Positions 8,465 through 17,629 of a stretch of 64,000 nt of DNA are shown here, piece by piece. The position numbers were made by a program, and so were the translations under genes. Source of the stretch: Eutrophomonas brisbanensis (GTDB lineage Bacteria; Pseudomonadota; Gammaproteobacteria; Burkholderiales; Eutrophovitaceae); contig JAYQIQ010000004.1 in assembly GCA_038141705.1 (NCBI GenBank), positions 1,116,001 through 1,180,000 of the forward strand. Reading direction: 5' to 3'. Every line of letters starts with the position of its first letter. Position 1 is the first letter of the stretch. Under the pieces are notes generated by a model. It was not told where the DNA came from. It did not search any database and saw only the letters and a list, made by a program, of their open reading frames with translations.

Positions 8465-8886
8465 ACTTCGTTAAGAATCAACTCGTGCGATATCTCTGCA
8501 GATTTTCCTAGCATTATTGAGGCTGAGCAGTACTTGTCCGCGGACAAATGAATGGCTCGCTCGATAATTTTTCTATTAAGATTTTTTCCGCTGATCTTGA
8601 AGATTATGCGAATCTTCGTGAAAACCTTTGGATCTGAATCGGCTCTTTCTGCCTCAATGTTGATATCAAAATGGCTTATTTCTTGCCGCGATTTATTAAG
8701 AATTGTTACCACGTCGTAGCCCGTACAACCACCGAGGCCAGAGAGCAAAAGCTCCATAGGTCTCGCCCCAAGGTTATTTCCCCCGCCTGATGGGGCGCCA
8801 TCCATAACCAGGCTGTGCCCGCTCTCGGTTGTTGCTTCAAATGAAACTCCGCCTTGAAATTTTAGACTCACATTCATAACTAACAA
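8461..8886 (-). CDS. OsmC/Ohr family protein
   Basis: Peroxide-handling OsmC fold, a thiol-dependent peroxidase or a relative of one. The frame is intact at 141 residues. Both redox cysteines are visible: C54 in LSGLGGCTGYDV and C120 in ADKYCSASIML, spaced as in the family. The GARPMELLLSGLGGC segment is a standard OsmC signature. The start could be TTG at 8886 or the ATG three codons later (MNVSLKFQGG). The gene converges on coq7 and the two share a TTAA at their stops. The substrate is not evident from the sequence. Confidence 0.88.
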   Translation of the reverse strand: MLVMNVSLKFQGGVSFEATTESGHSLVMDGAPSGGGNNLGARPMELLLSGLGGCTGYDVVTILNKSRQEISHFDINIEAERADSDPKVFTKIRIIFKISGKNLNRKIIERAIHLSADKYCSASIMLGKSAEISHELILNEV

Positions 8887-9043
8887 ATTTCCATGGAAAA
8901 AGTGAAAGCGGAATCGTTGACGCTCCGCAACATTTTTAAAATATATATATTAAACAATATGTTAATAACAAATAGTAGAATTTTGTAAAAGCAAAAATGC
9001 TATACTTTGATGCTTTGTTTAATTCTCACATCAATTATTACAG

Positions 9044-9662
9044 ATGGATACCAACGAATCTAAAGAAATTCCAAAAAAGAAGAGGAAGTTAGCCGATCTC
9101 GTAGGACTTTGGTCGCATTTACTGGTTTAGCAGGGGCCGTGGCAGGAGTGGCTGTAGCGACTCCATTTTTAATGAGTATGGCTCCTAGTGAAAGGGCGAG
9201 AGCGGCAGGTGCGCCAGTTGAAGTGGACCTATCCAAGCTCGAGCCTGGAATGTTGATCGAGGAGTGGCGCGGAAAGCCTGTTTGGATATTGCATAGAACC
9301 GAGGATATGTTGGCGAAGCTGAAGGATACAGATCCTGTTGTTTCGGACCCCGAGTCCAAGCAACCCATGCAGCCGGATTATGCTCAAAATAATGTTAGAT
9401 CGATCAAACCTGAGTATCTCGTTTTGGTCGGTATTTGTACGCATCTCGGATGTTCGCCGAGTCAAAGCTCGAATCTGGTGAATCTTCAGGACTAGGTGAG
9501 GATTGGGTTGGGGGATTTTTCTGTCCTTGCCACGGGTCCAAATTTGATCTTGCTGGCCGGGTTTACAAAGGTGTGCCGGCACCCACTAACCTTCAGGTGC
9601 CCCCATACAAGTTTCTAACGGACGCAAAAATATTGATTGGCGAAGACGCGGAGCAAGGTTAA
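9044..9662 (+). CDS. petA: Ubiquinol-cytochrome c reductase iron-sulfur (Rieske) subunit, interrupted
   Basis: Rieske 2Fe-2S subunit of cytochrome bc1, accepting the first electron from ubiquinol in the periplasm. ATG at 9044 starts MDTNESKEIPKKKRK. A frame change near 9090 leads into SRSRRTLVAFTGLAGAVAG, a twin-arginine membrane anchor. The cluster motifs are ICTHLGCSP (first) and FFCPCHGSKFDLAGRV (second), with a further shift near 9485 between them. The tail is APTNLQVPPYKFLTDAKILI. It is first in the petABC operon, and petB starts 7 bases later. Confidence 0.93.
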
Positions 9663-9668
9663 ATAATT

Positions 9669-10919
9669 ATGATGAATTCATTAGTGAGATGGGTGGATGA
9701 GCGGTTTCCGCTTACGAAAATGCTCCGAGAGCATTTAACCGAATACTACTGCACCTAAGAACTTTAACTTCTGGTATTTCTTTGGTGCACTCGCACTCGT
9801 TGTGCTCGTCATTCAAATACTTTCTGGAATTTTTTGACGATGCACTACAAGCCTGATGCCCGCAAAGGCATTCGCTTCCGTTGAGTACATCATGCGAGAT
9901 GTTCCGCTGGGGTGGTTGATCCGATATATCCACTCAACTGGTGCATCCATGTTTTTTGTGGTGGTGTACTTGCACATGTTCAGAGCGCTTCTGTACGGTT
10001 CATACCGAAAGCCTAGAGAGCTACTTTGGATATTTGGGATGATTATTTATCTCTGTCTCATGGCAGAGGCTTTCTTCGGGTATTTGCTTCCTTGGGGACA
10101 GATGTCTTACTGGGGGGCGCAGGTGATCGTCAACCTTTTTGGCGCGATTCCTTTTATTGGCCCGGATTTAGCTGGTTTGGATACGAGGCGATTATGTTGT
10201 TGCTGACGCACTTTGAACCGATTTTTGCCTTCCATGTAATTGCGGTGCCGCTGGCATTACTGGGATTAGTGGTTACACATCATCTCGCTCCATGAGGTTG
10301 GCTCAAATAACCCCGATGGCATTGAGATCAAAAAAATAAAGACCCCAAAACCGGCAAACCTCTGGACGGGATTCCTTTCCATCCTTCTATACCGTCAAGG
10401 ATATTTTCGGTCTTTCCGTTTTTCTAATCGTATTTGCAGCGATCGTGTTTTCGCTCCTGAGATGGGTGGATATTTTCTAGAGCACAATAATTTTATTCCA
10501 GCGGACCCTTTAAAGACTCCGGCTCCATAGCGCCAGTTTGGTATTTCACTCCGTTTTTACTCAATCTTGAGGGCTGTCCTCCAATGTTTGGATCTCAGTT
10601 TCCCGGTGTTCTAGCCATAGGGGCCGCGGTGGCAATACTGTTTGCTCTGCCATGGTTAGATAAAAGCCCGGTGAGGTCGATTCGTTACAGGGGTGGTGTT
10701 TACAAAGTATGGTTGGCTTTGTTTGTCATCTCGTTCCTTTTGTTGGGGTATCTGGGCGTAGAGCCCACTAACGTTTGGGGTCAGTTCGGCGCTTGGCTGG
10801 ATGGTGCCGATCGAGCGACTGTCGTTGCCGGGATTTGCACGGTGATCTACTTTTTATTTTTCATACTGATGCCTTTCTACACCAAACGAGAAAAACCAAA
10901 CCTGAACCTACGAGGGTGA
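9669..10919 (+). CDS. petB: Cytochrome b of the bc1 complex, interrupted
   Basis: Membrane subunit holding haems bL and bH and the quinol sites. Start ATG at 9669 or 9672 (MNSLVRWVDERFPLTKMLRE). The reconstruction continues NFWYFFGALALVVLVIQILS, TMHYKPDARKAFASVEYIMR, WLIRYIHSTGASMFFVVVYL with the first H-x13-H haem pair, FGYLLPWGQMSYWGAQVIVN, FAFHVIAVPLALLGLVVTH, EVGSNNPDGIEIKK, a PVWY variant of the Qo-site PEWY motif, and MFGSQFPGVLAIGAAVAILF. The closing membrane segments are intact. Frame changes occur near 9757, 9837, 9860, 10190, 10285-10320, 10380, 10450, 10520 and 10570. The length matches beta/gamma cytochrome b of about 410 residues. Confidence 0.92.
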
Positions 10920-10923
10920 CATC

Positions 10924-11653
10924 ATGAGGCGAGCGCTATTTCTTACTCTCTTAGTATGGCAATCGTGGACCCACGCCGCCTCCGAAAGTGTCCCCTTATT
11001 GAGGCAGGAATAAACACTCAAGATGCAGCGTCGATACAAAGAGGTGCCGGGCTGTTTGTGAATTACTGTTTGAGTTGCCACAAAGCAACTTACATGCGCT
11101 ATAACCGATTAACGGATACAGGGTTAAGTGAAGATCAGATCAAAGCGAGCCTCATCTTTGACGATTCTACGAAGGTTGGAGATGTGATGACGAACGGCCT
11201 AGACCCAGTTGGTGCGAAAGCAATGTTTGGGGTGGCTCCTCCGGATTTATCAGTCATTTCAAGGTCGAGGAGTTGATTGGCTCTACACGTACTTTTATCT
11301 TTTACAAGGACGAGAGCACTGTAACCGGTTGGAACAATACCTTGTTTCCAAACGTAGCGATGTCTCACGTTTTTGCTGCGCACCAGGGCGAGCAAGTACT
11401 CGTAATCGACGAGGAACATCACTCGCAGCCACAGTTAAGGCTTGCTGTAGAGGGAACAATGTCCCCCGATCAATATAAGCAAATGATCCGTGACTTAGTT
11501 AACTATTTGGCTTTTATGGGTGAGCCTGCGGCAGAAAAGCGTAAACAAATCGGTAGTGTTGTTCTTATATTTCTCATCCTTTTTGCATTTTTTGGCCTGG
11601 GCTCTCAAAAGAGAGTTCTGGAAAGAGATCCATTAAATCTTAAGGCGAACTAA
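10924..11653 (+). CDS. petC: Cytochrome c1 of the bc1 complex, interrupted
   Basis: Haem c subunit that passes electrons from the Rieske protein to cytochrome c. ATG at 10924 gives a signal peptide MRRALFLTLLVWQSWTHAA. After a shift near 11005 the protein continues with FVNYCLSCHKATYMRYNRLT (CxxCH haem site), then GVAPPDLSVISRSRGVDWLY, a shift near 11290, and DESTVTGWNNTLFPNVAMSH. The C-terminal membrane anchor is IGSVVLIFLILFAFFGLG, followed by QKRVLERD. It is the third gene of petABC; sspA starts 3 bases after its stop. Confidence 0.93.
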
Positions 11654-11655
11654 TT

Positions 11656-12253
11656 ATGATGACTTTGTACTCAGGCACGACTTGTCCGTTTAGCCAGCGA
11701 TGCCGGATCGTTTTGTTCGAAAAAGGAATGGATTTTCAGGTCGTTGACATCGATCTTTTTGACAAGCCTGAGGATTTAGCGGTCATGAACCCTTATAACC
11801 GTACTCAGTTCTCGTCGAAAGAGACCTAATCCTTTACGAGAGTAATATTATTAATGAGTATATTGATGATCGGTTCCCTCATCCTCAACTCATGCCTGCG
11901 GATCCAGTTATGCGAGCGCGAGCGCGACTATTTTGTTTTCGATTTGAGGATGAGTTATTCTCAATATTGAGGCATTGGAAAGAGGCACGCAGAAACAAGC
12001 TGATAAAGCTAGAGGCTTAATACGAGATAGCCTTACTCAAATTGCCCCAGTTTTTGCTCATCAAAAATATATGCTGGGTGACAATTCTCGATGTTGGATG
12101 TCGCCATTGCCCCCTCTTCTATGGAGATTGGATTTTTATGGAATCCAATTGCCACGACAAGGCGCACCATTGATGAAATACGCAGAAAGACTGTTTAGTC
12201 GCCCAGCTTATATAGAGGCTTTGACTGCGTCTGAAAAAATGATGCGCAAGTAA
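11656..12253 (+). CDS. sspA: Stringent starvation protein A, interrupted
   Basis: Glutathione-transferase-fold protein that binds RNA polymerase and affects stress and acid-tolerance transcription. ATG at 11656 begins MMTLYSGTTCPFSQRCRIVL with the thioredoxin-like N-terminus (CPFSQRC). It continues FEKGMDFQVVDIDLFDKPED, LILYESNIINEYIDDRFPHP, ERGTQKQADKARGLIRDSLT and APLLWRLDFYGIQLPRQGAP. Frame changes lie near 11806-11820, 11950 and 12090. The petC-sspA-sspB order is typical of betaproteobacteria and supports the call. Total about 200 residues, normal for SspA. Confidence 0.9.
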
Positions 12254-12255
12254 CA

Positions 12256-12660
12256 ATGGTGGATTTACCTGATACAAAACCCTACTTGGTCAGAGCGCTG
12301 TATGAGTGGTGTTGTGACGCCGGTCAGACCCCATATGTTTGTATCAAGATGTCTGCAACCGTTAGGGCGCCTCTTGAATTTGTGAGAAACGGTGAGATTA
12401 TTTTTAACATAAGCGCCGATGCGACTCGGGATTTGAAGATTGACAACGAATCAATAAGTTTTCTGCACGTTTTTCTGGCGTGACTCGTGAAGTGTTCTCG
12501 CCAATTTCAAACGTGAAGGAATTTTGCGAAGGAGTCGGGCCAAGGTTTATCCTTTGAAGTTTCGATTGAAAACGATGAATCGAATCCCCCCTTGGATCAA
12601 TCGTCTAAGGCTGATGTTGTATCTTCTCAAACCGAACGTAAATTGAGAGTCATCAAATGA
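12256..12660 (+). CDS. sspB: ClpXP protease specificity-enhancing factor SspB, interrupted
   Basis: Adaptor that delivers ssrA-tagged proteins to ClpXP. ATG at 12256 starts MVDLPDTKPYLVRALYEWCC, then CIKMSATVRAPLEFVRNGEI and IFNISADATRDLKIDNESIS, which match SspB. A shift near 12460 continues FSARFSGVTREVFSPISNV. Another near 12525 gives AKESGQGLSFEVSIENDES and an acidic linker. The protein ends TERKLRVIK, the expected short C-terminal ClpX-docking peptide. It is 2 bases downstream of sspA. Confidence 0.9.
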
Positions 12661-12679
12661 TCTCTCTTTGCCCAACGTT

Positions 12680-12685
12680 TATAAT
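12680..12685 (+). promoter_or_regulatory. Likely -10 element of the tRNA-Thr promoter
   Basis: A perfect TATAAT lies 8 bases upstream of the first base of tRNA-Thr, a normal distance for a stable-RNA promoter. No good -35 hexamer is visible 16-18 bases further upstream, where the sequence is the end of sspB. Confidence 0.45.
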
Positions 12686-12693
12686 CAAGATAT

Positions 12694-12769
<76 letters not shown>

Positions 12770-12800
12770 ATTCCTTTTCAATATTTTTCGGAGGGGTGAC

Positions 12801-13154
12801 ATGACTAATCAGTTCCTGTTTTTTCCGAAAGTGATTTTATTTTTTTTTCTTTGGAGTATCTGCTTTGGCACTCTGGCAGATGATTTAACGTTTGAAGATG
12901 CTCAGGTTCGAACTGCTCATGCTCGCGAGCAAATGGAATCGAAAAAGAAGGAGCTAGATGCTGCGCTTAAAACGGAAGCTTTGAGAAGCGGAGAGTTATC
13001 AAAGATCGAAGAAAAACGTGCTGTTGCGCAAGAGAAGCTAACGGAAGCATCAAAATTACGTGAGAATTTAGAGAAAGAATACGAAATTCTTCAAAAAAAG
13101 TGGGCTCAAGAGGCAAAAATGCTCAAAAAGATTTTTGAAGAAGAGCGACGATAG
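12801..13154 (+). CDS. Exported coiled-coil protein of unknown function
   Basis: The 117 residues begin with a long hydrophobic signal peptide (FPKVILFFFLWSICFGTLAD) with likely cleavage near ADD. The remainder is a highly charged alpha-helical region of about 85 residues rich in E, K, A and L, for example REQMESKKKELDAAL and LRENLEKEYEILQKKW, with heptad spacing typical of a coiled coil. GGAGGGG at 12790-12796 is a strong ribosome binding site. I do not recognise a family. It may be a small periplasmic structural or scaffold protein. It sits between tRNA-Thr and sucC. Confidence 0.75.
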   Translation: MTNQFLFFPKVILFFFLWSICFGTLADDLTFEDAQVRTAHAREQMESKKKELDAALKTEALRSGELSKIEEKRAVAQEKLTEASKLRENLEKEYEILQKKWAQEAKMLKKIFEEERR

Positions 13155-13196
13155 TCGAATTTTTTAAGTATTAACCGTTTAAAAAATTGAGTTGTT

Positions 13197-14360
13197 ATGA
13201 AGATACACGAATATCAAGCCAAGGAAATTCTTAAGAAATTTAGCGTAACAATCCCGATCGGAATTCCATGTTTCTCTGTAGATGAGGCAGTTGAAGCGGC
13301 TGATAAGATCGGGGGTGATGTATGGGTAGTGAAAGCGCAGATTCACGCTGGTGGTAGAGGAAAGGGTGGTGGCGTAAAGGTTGTGAGATCAAAGCGGAGC
13401 TCGAGCAAGAGTCTGCTCGAATACTTGGAATGCAACTGAAAACTCACCAAACAGGAGCTGATGGCCAAAAAGTTCGCCGCTTACTCATTGAGCAAGGCGC
13501 GGATATAGCGCAAGAACTTTACGTTGGTCTTGTGATTGATCGGGTTACTCAACAGGTTTGTCTGATGGCCTCCTCAGAAGGGGGAATGGACATTGAGGAG
13601 GTTGCTGCGAGCAGCCCTGAAAAAATTCATAAATTATTTGTAAATCCTGACGTGGGGCTTGATAGAGATGATGCGAGGATACTCGCCTCTAAAATTGGTA
13701 TTCCAGAGAAAAGTTTAGAAGAGGCCTCTGATACTTTAATTGGTCTGTACCAGGCATTCGTTTGAAACAGACGCTTCGCTTGCGGAAATTAATCCACTCA
13801 TTGTTACAGCGAATGGGGCCGTTTGGGCTTTAGATGCCAAGATGAACTTTGATAGTAACGCACTCTTTAGACAGGAAGAGGTAATAGGGTATCGGGATCT
13901 TGATGAAGAAGACCCGAATGAGATAGAGGCTTCAAAGTATGATCTTTCTTACATCTCGCTCGATGGGAATATTGGATGCTTAGTTAATGGTGCAGGACTT
14001 GCGATGGCGACAATGGACACTATTAAGTTGTTCGGCGGTGAGCCAGCCAATTTTCTCGATGTTGGCGGAGGGGCCACTACGGAGAAAGTGACGGAAGCTT
14101 TCAAAATTATGCTTCGTAACCCGAATGTTCAGGCGATATTGGTAAATATTTTTGGTGGAATTATGAGGTGTGATGTTATTGCGGCGGGGGTCGTTGAGGC
14201 GGCCAAGCAGGTGAAACTCGGCGTTCCGCTTGTGGTGAGAATGAAGGGAACGAATGAAGAGCAGGGAAGGCAGATCTTAAAAGACTCTGGTCTTCCAATT
14301 ATTTCGGCAGAAACAATGGCCGATGCGGCTAAGTCTGTTGTTGAATCGGTGAAGGGTTAA
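13197..14360 (+). CDS. sucC: Succinyl-CoA synthetase (ADP-forming) beta subunit, interrupted
   Basis: TCA-cycle enzyme making ATP from succinyl-CoA; the beta subunit carries the ATP-grasp domain. Starts MKIHEYQAKEILKKFSVTIP, with VKAQIHAGGRGKGGGVKVV as the nucleotide-binding loop. A frame change near 13390 leads into KAELEQESARILGMQLKTHQ, and a second near 13753 restores DASLAEINPLIVT. Later motifs are YISLDGNIGCLVNGAGLAMA, GGEPANFLDVGGGATTEKVT and VNIFGGIMRCDVIAAGV. About 388 residues, as in E. coli. sucD begins 3 bases after its stop. Confidence 0.95.
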
Positions 14361-14363
14361 CAG

Positions 14364-15244
14364 ATGGCGATATTAATAGACGCGAATACCAGAGTCATGA
14401 CTCAAGGTATAACCGGTAAGACTGGTCAATTTCATACCAGTGCCTGTGTTGATTATGCAAATGGAAAATCTTGTTTTGTAGCTGGCGTTAATCCCAAAAA
14501 GGCTGGCCAAGATTTTCAAGGGATACCAATTTACGGAAGTGTTGCGGATGCGAAGAAACAAACTGGGGCTACGGTATCTGTGATCTACGTTCCGCCGGCG
14601 GGAGCAGGCGCGGCAATAATAGAGGCAGTGGAGGCGGAGCTCGATTTAGTCATATGTATCACAGAGGGAATACCGGTATTGGATATGGTCCATGTGCGGC
14701 ATATGATGAAAAAGACCGGTAGCAAGACCAAGTTACTGGGTCCGAATTGTCCTGGGGTTATCACTCCAGAAGAACTCAAGATTGGGATAATGCCGGGCCA
14801 TATTCACAAGAAAGGCCGAATTGGCGTCGTCTCTAGATCCGGCACGTTGACCTACGAGGCGGTTGCTCAACTAACAGAGATAGGGTTAGGGCAAAGTACC
14901 GCTGTCGGTATTGGGGTGACCCTGTTAACGGGCTGAAGCATATCGATGTTATGAAGCTTTTCAATGATGACCCAGAAACGGATGCCGTGATTATGATTGG
15001 AGAGATCGGTGGTTCGGATGAAGAGACTGCCGCTGAGTGGGTCAAGGAAAACATGACCAAACCCGTCGTAGGGTTTATTGCGGGTGTCACTGCTCCCGAA
15101 GGTAAGCGTATGGGGCATGCTGGGGCAATTATCTCTGGGGGCAAGGGTACGGCTGAAGAGAAGCTTTCCGTGATGGATGGTTGTGGCATTGCCGTTACGC
15201 GGGATCCCTCGAAGATGGGGTCGCTGCTTCATTCAGTACTTTGA
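14364..15244 (+). CDS. sucD: Succinyl-CoA synthetase alpha subunit, interrupted
   Basis: CoA-binding, phosphohistidine-carrying partner of SucC. Starts MAILIDANTRVMTQGITGKT, with the CoA-binding Rossmann segment, FVAGVNPKKAGQDFQGIPIY, IYVPPAGAGAAIIEAVEAEL and LLGPNCPGVITPEELKIGIM. The frame stops after IGVTLLTG; restoring one G in the run near 14917 gives GGDPVNGLKHIDVMKLFNDD and the rest. The phosphorylated histidine is in RMGHAGAIISGGKGTAEEK. Total about 293 residues, the normal size. Its end overlaps the convergent CWC gene by 16 bases. Confidence 0.95.
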
Positions 15245-15423
15245 TTCTTAAGCTGACTCGCTAGTAATTTTTGTAGGCAAACTTTGCAGAGGCAACCAGA
15301 ACCATCGGTACCACTTGCAAACAAAGGTAGTTCGGTTGCGCACCAACAACCATTGGCATCTTCCATGCCGCAATGAAATGGTGATCCACATTCTGCGCAG
15401 GAGTTTTCATTTGTTAAATCCAT
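15229..15423 (-). CDS. Cysteine-rich CWC family protein
   Basis: The 64-residue protein contains nine cysteines in the pattern SCAECGSPFHCG, then GCWCATELPLF, then GCLCKVCLQKLL. This is the cysteine-rich CWC family layout, likely a small zinc-binding protein of unknown role. The frame is intact. Its 3' end overlaps the sucD stop by 16 bases on the opposite strand. The GST gene lies just upstream on the same strand. Confidence 0.8.
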   Translation of the reverse strand: MDLTNENSCAECGSPFHCGMEDANGCWCATELPLFASGTDGSGCLCKVCLQKLLASQLKNQSTE

Positions 15424-15432
15424 GGCGATGAT

Positions 15433-16056
15433 CTAGTTAAGGAAAGGGACTGCCATTCCTTTTTGTACTGCCTCTCGTTGACCCAACTCGTCAAACCATC
15501 GCTTCACGTTTGGGTAGTTATTCAAATCGATCTTATGCCACTCGTATCTCGCTACCCAAGGATACGTTGCCATATCGGCTATTGAATATTCATTAGTGAG
15601 AAATTGGCTAATCGAAAGTTGTTTGTCGAGAACAGCGTAAAGACGTTGGGTCTCTTTACCGTATCGCTCTATTGCATACGGAACAGGTTCTGGCGCAGCT
15701 CGTAAAAAATGATGGACTTGACCGAAGATTGGCCCAGGACCGCCCATCTGAAACATTAGCCATTGAATGGTTTTGTGTCGCTCCGCGCCGGAGGCTGGTA
15801 AGAATTTCTCATATTTTTCTGCAAGATAAATTAGGATTGCACCTGATTCAAAAAGGGAAAGCGTCTTACCGTCTGAGGTATCGTGATCGACGATTGCAGG
15901 AATCTTGCTGTTCGGGTTGATACTGACGAACTCATCTGTAAACTGTTCGGATTTTCCTATGTTAATTGAGCGGGCAGTGTATTCGACACCAAGTTCCTCT
16001 AGTAATATTGAGACCTTACGGCCATTCGGTGTGCCCCACGTGTAGAGATCGATCAT
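15433..16056 (-). CDS. Glutathione S-transferase family protein (YfcG/YghU-like)
   Basis: The 207 residues have an N-terminal thioredoxin-like domain and a C-terminal helical domain. The start MIDLYTWGTPNGRKVSILLE carries the TPNGRKV motif of Nu-class, YfcG-type disulfide-bond oxidoreductases. NPNSKIPAIVD (cis-proline) and LFESGAILIYLAEKY (the SNAIL-like glutathione site) follow. The C-terminal domain shows MFQMGGPGPIFGQVHHF and SIADMATYPWVARYEW. It is probably cytoplasmic and glutathione-dependent; the substrate is unknown. Confidence 0.9.
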   Translation of the reverse strand: MIDLYTWGTPNGRKVSILLEELGVEYTARSINIGKSEQFTDEFVSINPNSKIPAIVDHDTSDGKTLSLFESGAILIYLAEKYEKFLPASGAERHKTIQWLMFQMGGPGPIFGQVHHFLRAAPEPVPYAIERYGKETQRLYAVLDKQLSISQFLTNEYSIADMATYPWVARYEWHKIDLNNYPNVKRWFDELGQREAVQKGMAVPFLN

Positions 16057-16113
16057 AAATAGTCCTGAAGTTATGTATTCGTATATTTTGGAATTCCTAG
16101 AGTTTACCTTCTT

Positions 16114-16362
16114 ATGGAGCGGCCGTATGCGCAGAGTCAGGGCAGAGCAGTGTTGAAGTGGCTTTTGACACTCATTCTCGCGGTAACAGTGCTCAGTGTC
16201 TTCGCGCCAACGGTGAGACGGCTATTTGCGCGGTTATTTGGTGTTCACAGAATTCCTGGAGATATAACGGTTTCTTTCAGAGGGAATCAGTATTTTCTTC
16301 CGTTTGGATCTACGATCGTATTCACTCTGCTCTGTAGTTCGATTTTTTGGATTCTGACTTGA
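16114..16362 (+). CDS. DUF2905 small membrane protein
   Basis: The 82 residues match the DUF2905 layout: an N-terminal membrane segment (WLLTLILAVTVLSVFAP), the conserved core RIPGDITVSFRGNQYFLPFG, and a C-terminal membrane segment (STIVFTLLCSSIFWIL). Its function is not known. It is divergent from the GST gene and converges on cca. Confidence 0.85.
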   Translation: MERPYAQSQGRAVLKWLLTLILAVTVLSVFAPTVRRLFARLFGVHRIPGDITVSFRGNQYFLPFGSTIVFTLLCSSIFWILT

Positions 16363-16379
16363 ACATCCTAACGAACTAA

Positions 16380-17564
16380 TTATTGGTTCAGGAGCGACCG
16401 TACTAGATCTAACCTATTTCGATGGACGACATTTGCTATGTCCTCGGGTTGAGTTTGTTTGATTACCTCAGATAAGTCCTGGTCGACCAGTGCCCGCAAT
16501 ATTCTCTGAAGGATATTAGTTACCTCGACAAATTTTGGTTTATTTGCTTCTCGACCAAGCGTTCTAATAGTATCTGCGATGACTTCGAATCGTTCTGGCC
16601 TCCTTATGCCATCGACGTTAATGAGAGCTTGTAAATATTCTTCCGTACGTAAGCCTTCAAGGTCGCTAAACAAAGAAAGTAATTTTAAAGTCTGTTTTGC
16701 AATATCTCTGGATGATTTAGTTGCATTTACCGCATCTACTAATTTTTCAAAGTTTGCCTCACTAAACTCAGTTTGAGATCTTCCCTCGAGGATAGACGTT
16801 AGCGCTTTAGCGTCCGTCAACATGCTCATCAGTGAAAATCTTTGCTCAATCGCATGAGGGCCAGGAGAAATGGCATTTATCGAAGTTAAGATAACTTCCG
16901 ATAGGGCTTGCGAAACGATTCCATCGAGAGGAGGAGCGATTGATCTAAGTGCAAAAACCTTGTCCAAATACTCGAGCATAATCGACGGATGTGTTTCACC
17001 TAGTCCACGCGATAACTCAGACCAGATTCGCTCGGCGCTGAGGTGACTCAGCTCATCCGTGAGTGAAATGGTTTTCATAAGCGCTAAGGTATCTTCAGCG
17101 ATCGTAAAGTTTAACCGGGCGGCGAATCGACAGGCTCTCAGAACACGTAGGGGGTCTTCTGAAAAGGCTGGGCCAATATGACGAAGAATTTTCTTTTTAA
17201 GGTCTGCTTGACCGTTAAATGGGTCGATCAAATTTCCATCAGCGTCTTCCGCAATAGCATTTATCGTGAAATCTCGCCTTGCTAAATCCTCTTCTAAAGT
17301 TACCGTGGGTGATGCAAAAAACTCAAATCCCTTGTGCCCTTTGGCATTTTTACGCTCAGTTCTGGCAAGCGCGTACTCATCTTTCGTCACAGGATGTAGG
17401 AAGACAGGGAAGTCTTTACCAACAGGCGAAAACCCTGAGTTAATCATTTGCTCAGGGGTTGCGCCGACTACCACGTAGTCTTTGTCCTTTACTTCCATTC
17501 CAAGCAAGCGATCTCTGACTGCCCCACCTACGAGATAGGTTTTGAGGGTTTCACTTTCACTCAT
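16380..17564 (-). CDS. cca: CCA-adding tRNA nucleotidyltransferase
   Basis: Adds or repairs the 3' CCA of tRNAs. The 394 residues begin with TYLVGGAVRDRLLGMEVKDK, where the GGAVRD loop and the metal-binding DxD (KDKDYVVVG) form the class II nucleotidyltransferase head. Next come RTERKNAKGHKGF, the template motif EEDLARRDFTINAIAEDADG, and LRHIGPAFSEDPLRVLRACR. In E. coli Cca the middle region holds an HD phosphohydrolase domain; here the equivalent position reads EQRFSLMSMLTDAKAL and lacks the HD pair, so phosphatase and phosphodiesterase activity is probably lost. The order with the NDUFA9-like gene is betaproteobacterial. Confidence 0.93.
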   Translation of the reverse strand: MSESETLKTYLVGGAVRDRLLGMEVKDKDYVVVGATPEQMINSGFSPVGKDFPVFLHPVTKDEYALARTERKNAKGHKGFEFFASPTVTLEEDLARRDFTINAIAEDADGNLIDPFNGQADLKKKILRHIGPAFSEDPLRVLRACRFAARLNFTIAEDTLALMKTISLTDELSHLSAERIWSELSRGLGETHPSIMLEYLDKVFALRSIAPPLDGIVSQALSEVILTSINAISPGPHAIEQRFSLMSMLTDAKALTSILEGRSQTEFSEANFEKLVDAVNATKSSRDIAKQTLKLLSLFSDLEGLRTEEYLQALINVDGIRRPERFEVIADTIRTLGREANKPKFVEVTNILQRILRALVDQDLSEVIKQTQPEDIANVVHRNRLDLVRSLLNQ

Positions 17565-17629
17565 GGTTTCTGTTCCAAAAAACGCGCACTAGAGTTTTCC
17601 CATCCCAGCCTTAATATCTGGGCTCGATT

